A DNA stretch of 25,682 nt from a virus. The translations under genes were made by a program, and so were the position numbers. Below, piece after piece: positions 14,391-20,677 of the stretch (positions are counted from its first letter, which is position 1; the number at the start of each line of letters is the position of its first letter). The stretch lies in IMG/VR virus record IMGVR_UViG_3300027805_000079, positions 1-25,682 of that record; one strand, given 5' to 3'. Under the pieces are notes generated by a model. It was not told the origin of the DNA and did not search any database. It saw nothing but the letters and a program-made list of their open reading frames with translations.

Positions 14391-14819
14391 CTATGCTGCG
14401 TTAATATCTGCGAATGCTACTCCGCCGTAAATTGTTGTTCCCTGGTTTGGGGTAAAGAAGTTAAGTAGGGTTACGTTTGCAGATAGCGTTGGAGCTGATG
14501 CAGATGAATCCCACTTAATTGCTGCTGGCCAGTTGATAGTAAATAGTGATCCACCCTTTACCTCTACCTGCCAAAAATACCCTGTTGAAACTGCTGGGAA
14601 ACCAGTAAATGATACTGTTGTAGTAGCACCTGGTTGAAATCTATGAATAGCTGCTGAAGTTACGTCTATCGCAAGTGTTCCTGCTGTGATGGATCCATAA
14701 TTTGTTCTCTTTACAGCTGTATTAAAATAGTCATAACCATTACCGTTAATTGGGCTTTGTACAAAAGTATAAGACCAAAGAGGTGGTGTGACTTGTGTTG
14801 GTATTGATGTTATAGGCAT
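14391..14819 (-). CDS. Fibre tip / receptor-binding-like protein
   Basis: 142 residues, beta-rich. The second half, with TTVSFTGFPAVSTGYFWQVEV, FTINWPAAIKWDSSASAPTLS and a final TTIYGG, matches a C-terminal motif seen in many phage fibres and side-tail proteins (a WP..vkW.....Pt......d.l.f.t.....w.G pattern). It is therefore probably a fibre tip or a free-standing subunit of the third fibre array. AGGAGGAAATA before the ATG is a near-perfect ribosome site. A TATAAT lies in the gap before it. It precedes the chaperone-like gene by 8 bases. Confidence 0.75.
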   Translation of the reverse strand: MPITSIPTQVTPPLWSYTFVQSPINGNGYDYFNTAVKRTNYGSITAGTLAIDVTSAAIHRFQPGATTTVSFTGFPAVSTGYFWQVEVKGGSLFTINWPAAIKWDSSASAPTLSANVTLLNFFTPNQGTTIYGGVAFADINAA

Positions 14820-14836
14820 TATTTCCTCCTTGTTAT

Positions 14837-14842
14837 ATTATA
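14837..14842 (-). promoter_or_regulatory. Possible -10 element before the fibre-tip gene
   Basis: TATAAT on the minus strand, in the context TTAAGG-TATAAT-ATAACAAGGAGG. An almost identical block occurs at 18709-18720 before another fibre gene. No -35 is visible at 16-18 bases. It may be a phage late promoter or a conserved translation leader. Confidence 0.35.
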
Positions 14843-14844
14843 CC

Positions 14845-15804
14845 TTAAGTTGTCTTCTGCCAGTATGTGATAATACATATTCCTGTACCACCAGATCCAG
14901 ATGTTACGTTATCATTTGATCCTCCGCCGCCTGAGCCAGAGTTAGGACGTGCATCACGACCCTGATCTCCGTGTGTTGATGATCTTCCTTGTCCTCCACC
15001 GCAAGAACCGTTACCGCACATTCCACGAGCTCCTCCGCCGCCACCGCCAGCTAATCCATTAATACCATTTCCACCATTGCCAGCATTCCATGCTTGACGT
15101 GAATCTCCTACACCAGATCCTGCTCCACCAGCTGAAGAACCTTCAGAGGTTAAGCGACCTCCACAACGACCTGCGTATTGGTTATTTTGAAAGTTACCAA
15201 ACATTCCAGCATGTTCCCCAGGACCACCAGCTCCGCCGCCACCGCCAGCAGCACCCCAGTTAGTTTGCCAACCAGAACCGCCGCCACCGCCTGAGCCGTA
15301 GCCAGTTATGTTATCTGCACCAATTCCACATGCTCCACCATTTCCATTGTTTCCATTATTATTTCCATGTCCACCTCCGCCTCCGCCGTAGGCTACCATG
15401 TAGAATGTATTTATAGACGTACCAAAAGCTGAGTTGGCACCATTGTTACCATTTGTATTTCCAGTAACACCAGAGCCACCATTTCCAATAGTAATTGGAA
15501 TAACTCCCAGTGCTGCGACAGAGTTAATATTAACGATTCTTCTTAAGTATTGACCTGCGCCACCGCCACCGCCAAAGTAATCTCCGCCAGACCATAGTCC
15601 ACCTGCGCCACCGCCAGCAACAAGTACTACTTCTATGAAGTCGGCAATATTCTGTGGACGTGTCCAGTTACCAGTAGAGGCAATTATTGATTGTGCTTGT
15701 ATAAATAGTGGAGTTGGAGGAGTAACACCTCTTACAATAGTTCCAAGTGTGTCTTCTAGACCAGGAACCATTATCTGCTGTTGATTATTTAAAAATGTTG
15801 GCAT
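14845..15804 (-). CDS. Polyglycine (Gly-rich domain) adhesin, copy 3
   Basis: 319 residues. The N-terminal 75 residues are ordinary beta-rich sequence ending with the signature ATGNWTRPQNIADFIEVVLVAGGGAGG. Residues about 75-310 are packed with GGGGG blocks separated by short polar loops, the mark of glycine-rich (polyglycine-II sandwich) phage adhesins like Salmonella phage S16 gp38. The last 20 residues (CIITYW) close a beta strand. It is very close to its upstream neighbour at 15804-16772. Differences concentrate in loops between glycine blocks, as expected of receptor-contacting loops. Its start overlaps that gene's stop by one base (TAATG). Confidence 0.85.
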   Translation of the reverse strand: MPTFLNNQQQIMVPGLEDTLGTIVRGVTPPTPLFIQAQSIIASTGNWTRPQNIADFIEVVLVAGGGAGGLWSGGDYFGGGGGAGQYLRRIVNINSVAALGVIPITIGNGGSGVTGNTNGNNGANSAFGTSINTFYMVAYGGGGGGHGNNNGNNGNGGACGIGADNITGYGSGGGGGSGWQTNWGAAGGGGGAGGPGEHAGMFGNFQNNQYAGRCGGRLTSEGSSAGGAGSGVGDSRQAWNAGNGGNGINGLAGGGGGGARGMCGNGSCGGGQGRSSTHGDQGRDARPNSGSGGGGSNDNVTSGSGGTGICIITYWQKTT

Positions 15805-16772
15805 TATGCATTCACCTTAGCCCAATAATTAATTATGCAAATTCCACTTCCGCCTGCACCTGAAACCGTTCTATCATTTGTTCCGCCTCCGCCTGAGCCT
15901 GAGCTAGGACGTGCATCACCACCTTGCCATCCATGAGTATAGCCATAACCCTGTCCTCCACCACAAGAACCATTACCGTTTCCACCTCTAGCAGATCCAC
16001 CGCCTCCGCCTGCTAATCCGTTAATACCATTTCCACCATTGCCACCAGGCCATGCCTGTCTTGAGTCACCGCTTGGAGACATTCCTGCTCCACCAGCTGA
16101 AGAACCTTCAGAGTTTAAGCGTCCGCCACAGCGACCTGCGTATTGATTTGCTTGAAAGTTACCATTCATTCCGCCATGTTGTCCTGGACCACCTGCTCCG
16201 CCGCCACCGCCTGCTGCTCCCCATGCGTTTTGCCACTCTGAGCCTCCGCCTCCGCCTGAGCCGTAGCCAGTTATGTTATTTGCTCCTGGACCACAGGAGC
16301 CACCGTTTCCATTATTTCCGTTTGCATTTCCATGTCCACCTCCGCCTCCGCCGTAGGCTACCATATAGAATGGTTGTCCAGAGGTACCGAAAGCAGAGTT
16401 TCCACCATTGTTACCATTTGCTGTTCCAGAAACTGCTGAACCGCCATTACCAATCGTAACTGAAATTGTGCTTCCAGATGTTATAGAAGATATATCAAGA
16501 ATTCTTTTAAGGTACTGTCCTGCGCCTCCGCCTCCGCCAAATCTTGCATCGTTTCCATAAGATGCTCCAGCTCCACCTCCAGCAACCAAGACAACATCTA
16601 TGTAGTCAGCAATATTTGCTGGACGTGTCCAGTTACCAGTTGCTGATATAACAGAAGCCTGTCTAACAAATAGTGGGGTTGGAGGAGTAACTGCTCTTAC
16701 AACTGCACCTAAAGTTTCCTCTAAGCCTACTGCAATCGCATTGCCAGTTGTAGATGTAATTGTAATAGCCAC
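15804..16772 (-). CDS. Polyglycine (Gly-rich domain) adhesin, copy 2
   Basis: 322 residues with the same plan as the neighbour at 14845-15804: an N-terminal attachment segment, ATGNWTRPANIADYIDVVLVAGGGAGA, and then a glycine-rich domain with blocks such as GYGSGGGGGSEW and AAGGGGGAGGPG. Cysteines recur at matching places (for example AGRCGGRL, NGSCGGGQG, GICIINYW). The start is GTG at 16772, supported by AAAAGGAG five bases before. High identity with the next gene at both protein and DNA level indicates tandem duplication. Probable role: one of several alternative receptor-binding adhesins. Confidence 0.85.
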   Translation of the reverse strand: MAITITSTTGNAIAVGLEETLGAVVRAVTPPTPLFVRQASVISATGNWTRPANIADYIDVVLVAGGGAGASYGNDARFGGGGGAGQYLKRILDISSITSGSTISVTIGNGGSAVSGTANGNNGGNSAFGTSGQPFYMVAYGGGGGGHGNANGNNGNGGSCGPGANNITGYGSGGGGGSEWQNAWGAAGGGGGAGGPGQHGGMNGNFQANQYAGRCGGRLNSEGSSAGGAGMSPSGDSRQAWPGGNGGNGINGLAGGGGGSARGGNGNGSCGGGQGYGYTHGWQGGDARPSSGSGGGGTNDRTVSGAGGSGICIINYWAKVNA

Positions 16773-16783
16773 TATTACTCCTT

Positions 16784-17059
16784 TTAATTTTCTGGATTTA
16801 GTCCAGGTACTACTTCTACCTGATTTATTGATCTATCTTCTTCTTCAATTACTGGAGGAAGAGGTTCAGGCATTGGATCCTTAACAAACTCTCCGTCCTT
16901 GTAAGTCCATCCAGATGGACTTGGTTTTTCTGTCATATCAGTAACATCGATTACTTCATAAACTTTATAATCTTCGTGCTCTGCAAACCATTCTGGTGAA
17001 CCACCATATACAACATTGATGATTTCTTCTCCGTTAACTAATGCGTATGTTCTTTCCAT
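16784..17059 (-). CDS. Small tail-fibre-assembly-like chaperone
   Basis: 91 residues (MERTYALVNGEEIINVVYGG...). The opening matches the first domain of phage tail-fibre-assembly chaperones (ALV.nG.viNVv), followed by WTYKDGEFVKDP and an acidic, proline-rich tail (PEPLPPVIEEED). It lacks the C-terminal YR.aLRd domain found in its relatives, so it is a short form. The right start is ATG at 17059, which overlaps the upstream stop by one base (TAATG) and has AGAAGGG seven bases before it; a TTG at 17092 would overlap the adhesin gene. It sits directly after a polyglycine adhesin and is probably its chaperone. Confidence 0.7.
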   Translation of the reverse strand: MERTYALVNGEEIINVVYGGSPEWFAEHEDYKVYEVIDVTDMTEKPSPSGWTYKDGEFVKDPMPEPLPPVIEEEDRSINQVEVVPGLNPEN

Positions 17060-18021
17060 TATGATACCCTTCTGTAATATTCTATCCAGCAAAGTCCGTT
17101 TCCGCCCTTTGCTCCTCCGCCACCTGACCAGTAGCTTCCTCCGCCGCCTCCACCAGTTCCGTCCATTCCAGCGTTTCCAGCATTTTGTGTTAAGTTGTCT
17201 CCACCTGTACCGCCACCATTACATCCTGGGCCTGCGTTTCCGCCGCCTCCGCCGCCGCCGCCAGCTAATCCATTAATACCAACTCCACCAAGTCCTCCCC
17301 AAGTATGATACTGTCCCCAACCATTTGAGTTTCCAGTTCCACCATCAGATCCACCATTTCCGCCACCACGACCTCCGCCGTAACCAGTATATCCAGTTCC
17401 TGCAGAGTAAGTTCCTTGATAAGCGTGTCCTCCTGGACCACCTGCTCCTCCGCCACCGCCAGCTCCATTGTACTGATTTTGCCAGTAGCCTCCGCCACCT
17501 CCGCCTGAGCCACCACCTGATGTAACTGCTCCTGCACCGTTTGATCCGTATCTACCGTTTCTTCCCCAACCTTGTGCGTATCCGCCTCCGCCGCCACCGT
17601 AAGAGATTAGATAGAATGGATTACCATTCACTCCAAATGTAGAGTCTGCTCCGTCATTTCCAACAGAGTTACCACCGACAGCGGCTCCACCCGTTCCAAT
17701 TGTAACGGGAACGTTAGCTCCAGCTGCAACTGAAGATATATCAACATATCTTACCAAATATTGTCCAGCGCCGCCTCCACCTGCGCCAGTATAGTTCCAT
17801 GAAGTTGCGGATCCACCTGATCCGCCTCCTCCAATGAGTGTAACCTTTATCCAGTTAGCAATGTTTGTTGGTCTTGTCCAGTTACCAGTAGAATAAAGTC
17901 TTTGCTCTACTGGAAGATAAGCTCCACCATTTACAATAAGGTTTGCTGAAACAATACTTGTCAGGGTTGCTGTTAATCCTGGCAAATATGTTTGACTAGT
18001 TGTTGTGCCAACTGTTGACAT
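17059..18021 (-). CDS. Polyglycine (Gly-rich domain) adhesin, copy 1
   Basis: 320 residues. After 45 residues of N-terminal attachment sequence comes YSTGNWTRPTNIANWIKVTLIGGGGSGG and then a domain dominated by GGGGG strands to the end (final LCWIEYYRRVS). It has the same plan as copies 2 and 3 but is clearly diverged, with mostly different loops (rich in Trp, Tyr and Asn). GGAG with a 6-base spacer supports the ATG. It is followed, with a one-base overlap, by a short chaperone-like gene. It is probably a second receptor-binding adhesin with its own chaperone. Confidence 0.85.
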   Translation of the reverse strand: MSTVGTTTSQTYLPGLTATLTSIVSANLIVNGGAYLPVEQRLYSTGNWTRPTNIANWIKVTLIGGGGSGGSATSWNYTGAGGGGAGQYLVRYVDISSVAAGANVPVTIGTGGAAVGGNSVGNDGADSTFGVNGNPFYLISYGGGGGGYAQGWGRNGRYGSNGAGAVTSGGGSGGGGGGYWQNQYNGAGGGGGAGGPGGHAYQGTYSAGTGYTGYGGGRGGGNGGSDGGTGNSNGWGQYHTWGGLGGVGINGLAGGGGGGGGNAGPGCNGGGTGGDNLTQNAGNAGMDGTGGGGGGSYWSGGGGAKGGNGLCWIEYYRRVS

Positions 18022-18037
18022 TAGTTACTCCTAACTA

Positions 18038-18355
18038 TTAAACTTCGTTAACTTTTACACCAGAAATAAATACTGAGCATGCGTTTGCTGTATTCTGGTA
18101 TACGCTGATTGTTTCTGTTGTGTTCAATACAACCTTGAAATCAAGGGCGATTAGTGATCTAGGCGGAACATCTAGGTTCTTTACTAGAAATTGTCCAGCC
18201 ATCTTTACGTTTACCTGAGCTGCTGAATCTGTTAAATTGTCAAATGTCAGGGATGTAACAACATCGATTTCTGATGCTGGAACAGTGTAAACTGCTACAT
18301 CTGATGTTCCTGGGACATTTGCATAAAATCGTACTGGCGTTACTACTGTTGCCAT
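18038..18355 (-). CDS. Small beta-rich fibre-associated protein, copy A
   Basis: 105 residues, nearly all predicted beta strand (VRFYANVPGTSDVAVYTVPA; TSLTFDNLTDSAAQVNVKM; RSLIALDFKVVLN; CSVFISGVKV). It appears to be a diverged paralogue of the protein at 12868-13203, with the same strand order and length. The start follows GGGAG and lies one base after the upstream stop. It sits between a helical fibre-anchor gene and a polyglycine adhesin gene, suggesting a collar or linker of that fibre. Function is inferred only. Confidence 0.65.
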   Translation of the reverse strand: MATVVTPVRFYANVPGTSDVAVYTVPASEIDVVTSLTFDNLTDSAAQVNVKMAGQFLVKNLDVPPRSLIALDFKVVLNTTETISVYQNTANACSVFISGVKVNEV

Positions 18356-18356
18356 A

Positions 18357-18689
18357 TTAAATTACTCCCATGTGTGAATAGACTGTAAAATTGCTTAGTG
18401 TAGCATTTACTGATGCAATCGCCGCTACTCCTGCGCTTTGCACATTAGAAACCTGAGTTGAACCAGCATTTCCAATTTGTACAACAGCTCCAGAAGAAGC
18501 TGTTTGTATTTCATTAATCTTAGAGGCAGTTGCTGCAAGAACGTCGTTAACGCCAAGCAGGTTACCCATAGATTCGATGGCTTTAGCCAAAAAGACTAAA
18601 TCCTGTGTATTTAAAGTTGAACCCGACAAGGCGTTGACCTTAGTCTTAAAAAGGTCAATCTGTGTCTGTAAACTATCATAACTTGGCAT
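18357..18689 (-). CDS. Helical fibre-anchor protein, short form
   Basis: 110 residues. The first 70 residues (MPSYDSLQTQIDLFKTKV..., ending LGVNDVLAATASKINEI) are helical and align without gaps to the N-terminus of the protein at 19998-20666. The remainder is Ala/Ser/Val-rich coiled coil without a beta-structured head. It probably docks a fibre to the tail and forms a short stalk. AGAGGTGAGATAA precedes the ATG. A TATAAT and a shared TTAAGG leader lie in the 37-base gap before it, so this gene may begin a transcription unit (fibre array 2). Confidence 0.7.
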   Translation of the reverse strand: MPSYDSLQTQIDLFKTKVNALSGSTLNTQDLVFLAKAIESMGNLLGVNDVLAATASKINEIQTASSGAVVQIGNAGSTQVSNVQSAGVAAIASVNATLSNFTVYSHMGVI

Positions 18690-18708
18690 TTATCTCACCT
18701 CTTGTTAA

Positions 18709-18714
18709 ATTATA
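18709..18714 (-). promoter_or_regulatory. Possible -10 element before fibre array 2
   Basis: TATAAT on the minus strand in the context TTAAGG-TATAAT-TTAACAAGAGG, nearly identical to the block at 14837-14848. No recognisable -35 precedes it. The duplicated leader argues for a functional element, either promoter or translation leader. Confidence 0.35.
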
Positions 18715-18726
18715 CCTTAAAATCCT

Positions 18727-19119
18727 TTAAGATGGCGGCACTGGCCATGAAAGATCTGTGCCTGCCTTTGCCATCTCTAATGTTATATTAGAAGGCAAAT
18801 CTCTTAGAGCTTGTCTGTAGGCTGACCAGGCTGCTGCCTTTTCTTCAGAAAGAGGAACCTGCGGATTAACAGTCCAATCTGAATCTACTAGCAATTTTGC
18901 TCTTTGATCTCTAACTCTTTGCTTAACTCCATTGAAAATAAGCAAATCATTTTCAGATTCAATTTCTTCTGAAGTCATTTCTACGACTTCTCCATCAACG
19001 AATTTAAATCTTTTACCTACTATATCGTCTCCGACTTGATACCATCCATCACCAGGATCTTCAGTTACAAGCATGGATTCGGTTTGATTTCCCAATTCGT
19101 CAAATTTTGAGTAATACAT
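18727..19119 (-). CDS. Tail-fibre-assembly chaperone-like protein
   Basis: 130 residues. The N-terminal part (MYYSKFDELGNQTES, GWYQVGDDIVGKRFKFVDGEVVEMT) is beta-rich as in fibre-assembly proteins. The C-terminal part carries RDQRAKLLVDSDWT, AAWSAYRQALRDLPSN and a final LSWPVPP, matching the assembly-chaperone C-terminal domain; it pairs with the similar domain at 13948-14382. The TAATG overlap and GGAG spacing support the start. It follows the Trp/Tyr-rich protein at 19119-19997 and is most likely its folding partner. Confidence 0.78.
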   Translation of the reverse strand: MYYSKFDELGNQTESMLVTEDPGDGWYQVGDDIVGKRFKFVDGEVVEMTSEEIESENDLLIFNGVKQRVRDQRAKLLVDSDWTVNPQVPLSEEKAAAWSAYRQALRDLPSNITLEMAKAGTDLSWPVPPS

Positions 19120-19997
19120 TATCTATCTCCAAACAGTTCGGCTGTTCTGCGCCAGATTCTATAAGAGTTTCTTACGTTAAACTCATTATTTTGATCATTA
19201 TATGTATGTGCTGCATGTGTCATTTTGAGGTCTGGCTGTACCCAGAAATTGCTAAATGTAGAATCTAGGTTATAGAACATGTTTGAGTCAAGATACCAGT
19301 CTACATATCCGTTCTGCCAGTAATACATTGTATTTGTCTGAGTAACGGCAACTGTAGTTCTTGCTGGAATTGTTATTCCCCATGACCACTCATAATATGA
19401 GTTTCCGCCAGTTCTATTTACTGGTACAGACCAGTTAATATCTGTGACTGCATTATATGAGCCATTAACATTTGGATAACCAACACATACACCTGAGCCG
19501 TCGTAGCCAGAGCTCCAATAGTTAGAATAGTGACCCCACATGCTTACAGATTGTGCTGCGGTTGGGTGATGATTTCTTAAAAATATAGTTCTTAATCTAA
19601 ACGGAGAATAAGATCTGTTTCTAGCATGTGCAATATGGACGTCATCATTTCCTACCTGAGAGTTTTTTGCATAAACAAGCTTATTATTCTCAAATGACAT
19701 TGATGAGTATCCGACAGTATTTTGACGGTTATTTGTTCCTAAAGAATACCAGAATGCTCTTTCTGAGTCAGCATTTGATCCAGCTCCAGTCAAATAGTTA
19801 TGGTAGTTTGTCCAGCTTTCTCCAGCTGCCCATATTTGCCACCAGGACTGGTTTCTTTCGTTAATAGTAGTAATTGTTGGAATCATAAATGGACGTCGAG
19901 ATCCGTCTGTTACTTCCTTAAACAATCTATCTTCAGCCTGTGCAATATTTAAAGAAATACCAGACTGATTAGTTTTTATTGTATTTAAATTAGCCAA
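19119..19997 (-). CDS. Trp/Tyr-rich putative fibre head protein
   Basis: 292 residues, very rich in Trp, Tyr, Asn and Ser, with no signal peptide or transmembrane segment. After a short helix (KTNQSGISLNIAQAEDRLFKEV) the rest looks beta-structured (for example SWWQIWAAGESWTNYHNYL, MWGHYSNYWSSGYDGSGVC, TTVAVTQTNTMYYWQNGYVDW). Such composition is typical of carbohydrate-contacting fibre heads. I know no family for it. The start is TTG at 19997, three bases after the stop of the preceding gene, with GGAG ten bases upstream; the next in-frame Met is residue 38. It lies between a helical-anchor fibre and a chaperone-like gene, so it is probably a receptor-binding subunit. Confidence 0.65.
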   Translation of the reverse strand: MANLNTIKTNQSGISLNIAQAEDRLFKEVTDGSRRPFMIPTITTINERNQSWWQIWAAGESWTNYHNYLTGAGSNADSERAFWYSLGTNNRQNTVGYSSMSFENNKLVYAKNSQVGNDDVHIAHARNRSYSPFRLRTIFLRNHHPTAAQSVSMWGHYSNYWSSGYDGSGVCVGYPNVNGSYNAVTDINWSVPVNRTGGNSYYEWSWGITIPARTTVAVTQTNTMYYWQNGYVDWYLDSNMFYNLDSTFSNFWVQPDLKMTHAAHTYNDQNNEFNVRNSYRIWRRTAELFGDR

Positions 19998-20666
19998 TTA
20001 GAACACTCTCCATCCATAAGTTGAACCTGCAAAAACCATTGTAACATTTCCACCATTTACGTTAAATACTAAATCTTCTGCAACACCGTTTATCAAGGAA
20101 CCGTTTCTTAACACGGTGAAGTTAGTTGTTGCTGAGGTTCCCACAGCGTCTACAATCTGAACATTAGCTCCAACTGTAGGTGTTATTGGAAGTGTTACGG
20201 TTTGTCCAGCAGAGGGAATAACAAGTAGTCTATCCTTGTTGGCAATTGTATATGCACTATCTGTAATTACTTTCCATGTTGATGGAAGGTTTGGTGCTAG
20301 CTGAGAATTAATTGTATTTATTTGAGAAGACAAACCGCTAAAATCTGAAAGACTAGTTGATACAAAGTTTTCTACGTTGTCTAGTCTTGATTCTTGATCA
20401 GCCTGGCTTGTTTCTAGGTCTGTAAGTCTATCACCATTAACTGAAGAGTTAATTGTTGCAATTGCAGCAACCTTAGCCGCCTCAATTGCTGCTATTCTAT
20501 CTATGGTAGCCTGGAGAATATCATTAACACCCAGAGAGGAACCTAGAGCATTTAAAGCAGACGCCAAAAGAACTAGGTCGTTTGCATCCATCGTTGTTGA
20601 CGTTAATGCATCAACCTTATCTTTAAATAACTCTATCTGAGTAGATAGGGTAGTATAGTCTGGCAT
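19998..20666 (-). CDS. Tail fibre with helical anchor and beta tip
   Basis: 222 residues in three parts. Residues 1-70 are the helical anchor shared with the protein at 18357-18689 (MPDYTTLSTQIELFKDKV..., LGVNDILQATIDRI). Residues 70-128 are coiled coil (heptads in LETSQADQESRLDNVENF and LSSQINTINSQLAP). Residues 130-222 form a beta tip (KDRLLVIPSAGQTVTLP, GANVQIVDAVGT, NFTVLRNGSLINGVAEDLVFN, ending YGWRVF), a motif common in phage fibres. AAAAGGAG precedes the ATG. This is the classic layout of a trimeric tail fibre; it likely uses the first 70 residues to attach to the tail. Confidence 0.78.
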   Translation of the reverse strand: MPDYTTLSTQIELFKDKVDALTSTTMDANDLVLLASALNALGSSLGVNDILQATIDRIAAIEAAKVAAIATINSSVNGDRLTDLETSQADQESRLDNVENFVSTSLSDFSGLSSQINTINSQLAPNLPSTWKVITDSAYTIANKDRLLVIPSAGQTVTLPITPTVGANVQIVDAVGTSATTNFTVLRNGSLINGVAEDLVFNVNGGNVTMVFAGSTYGWRVF

Positions 20667-20677
20667 TTATTCTCCTT

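Noticed and set aside
17060-17092. Upstream TTG start (MLDRILQKGII) for the small chaperone
   Set aside because: It would overlap the adhesin gene by 34 bases. ATG at 17059 has AGAAGGG at the right distance and a TAATG junction.
16052-17525. Plus-strand His/Leu/Arg-rich frames opposite the glycine-rich adhesins
   Set aside because: They are artefacts of GGN codons read backwards, with no start signals.
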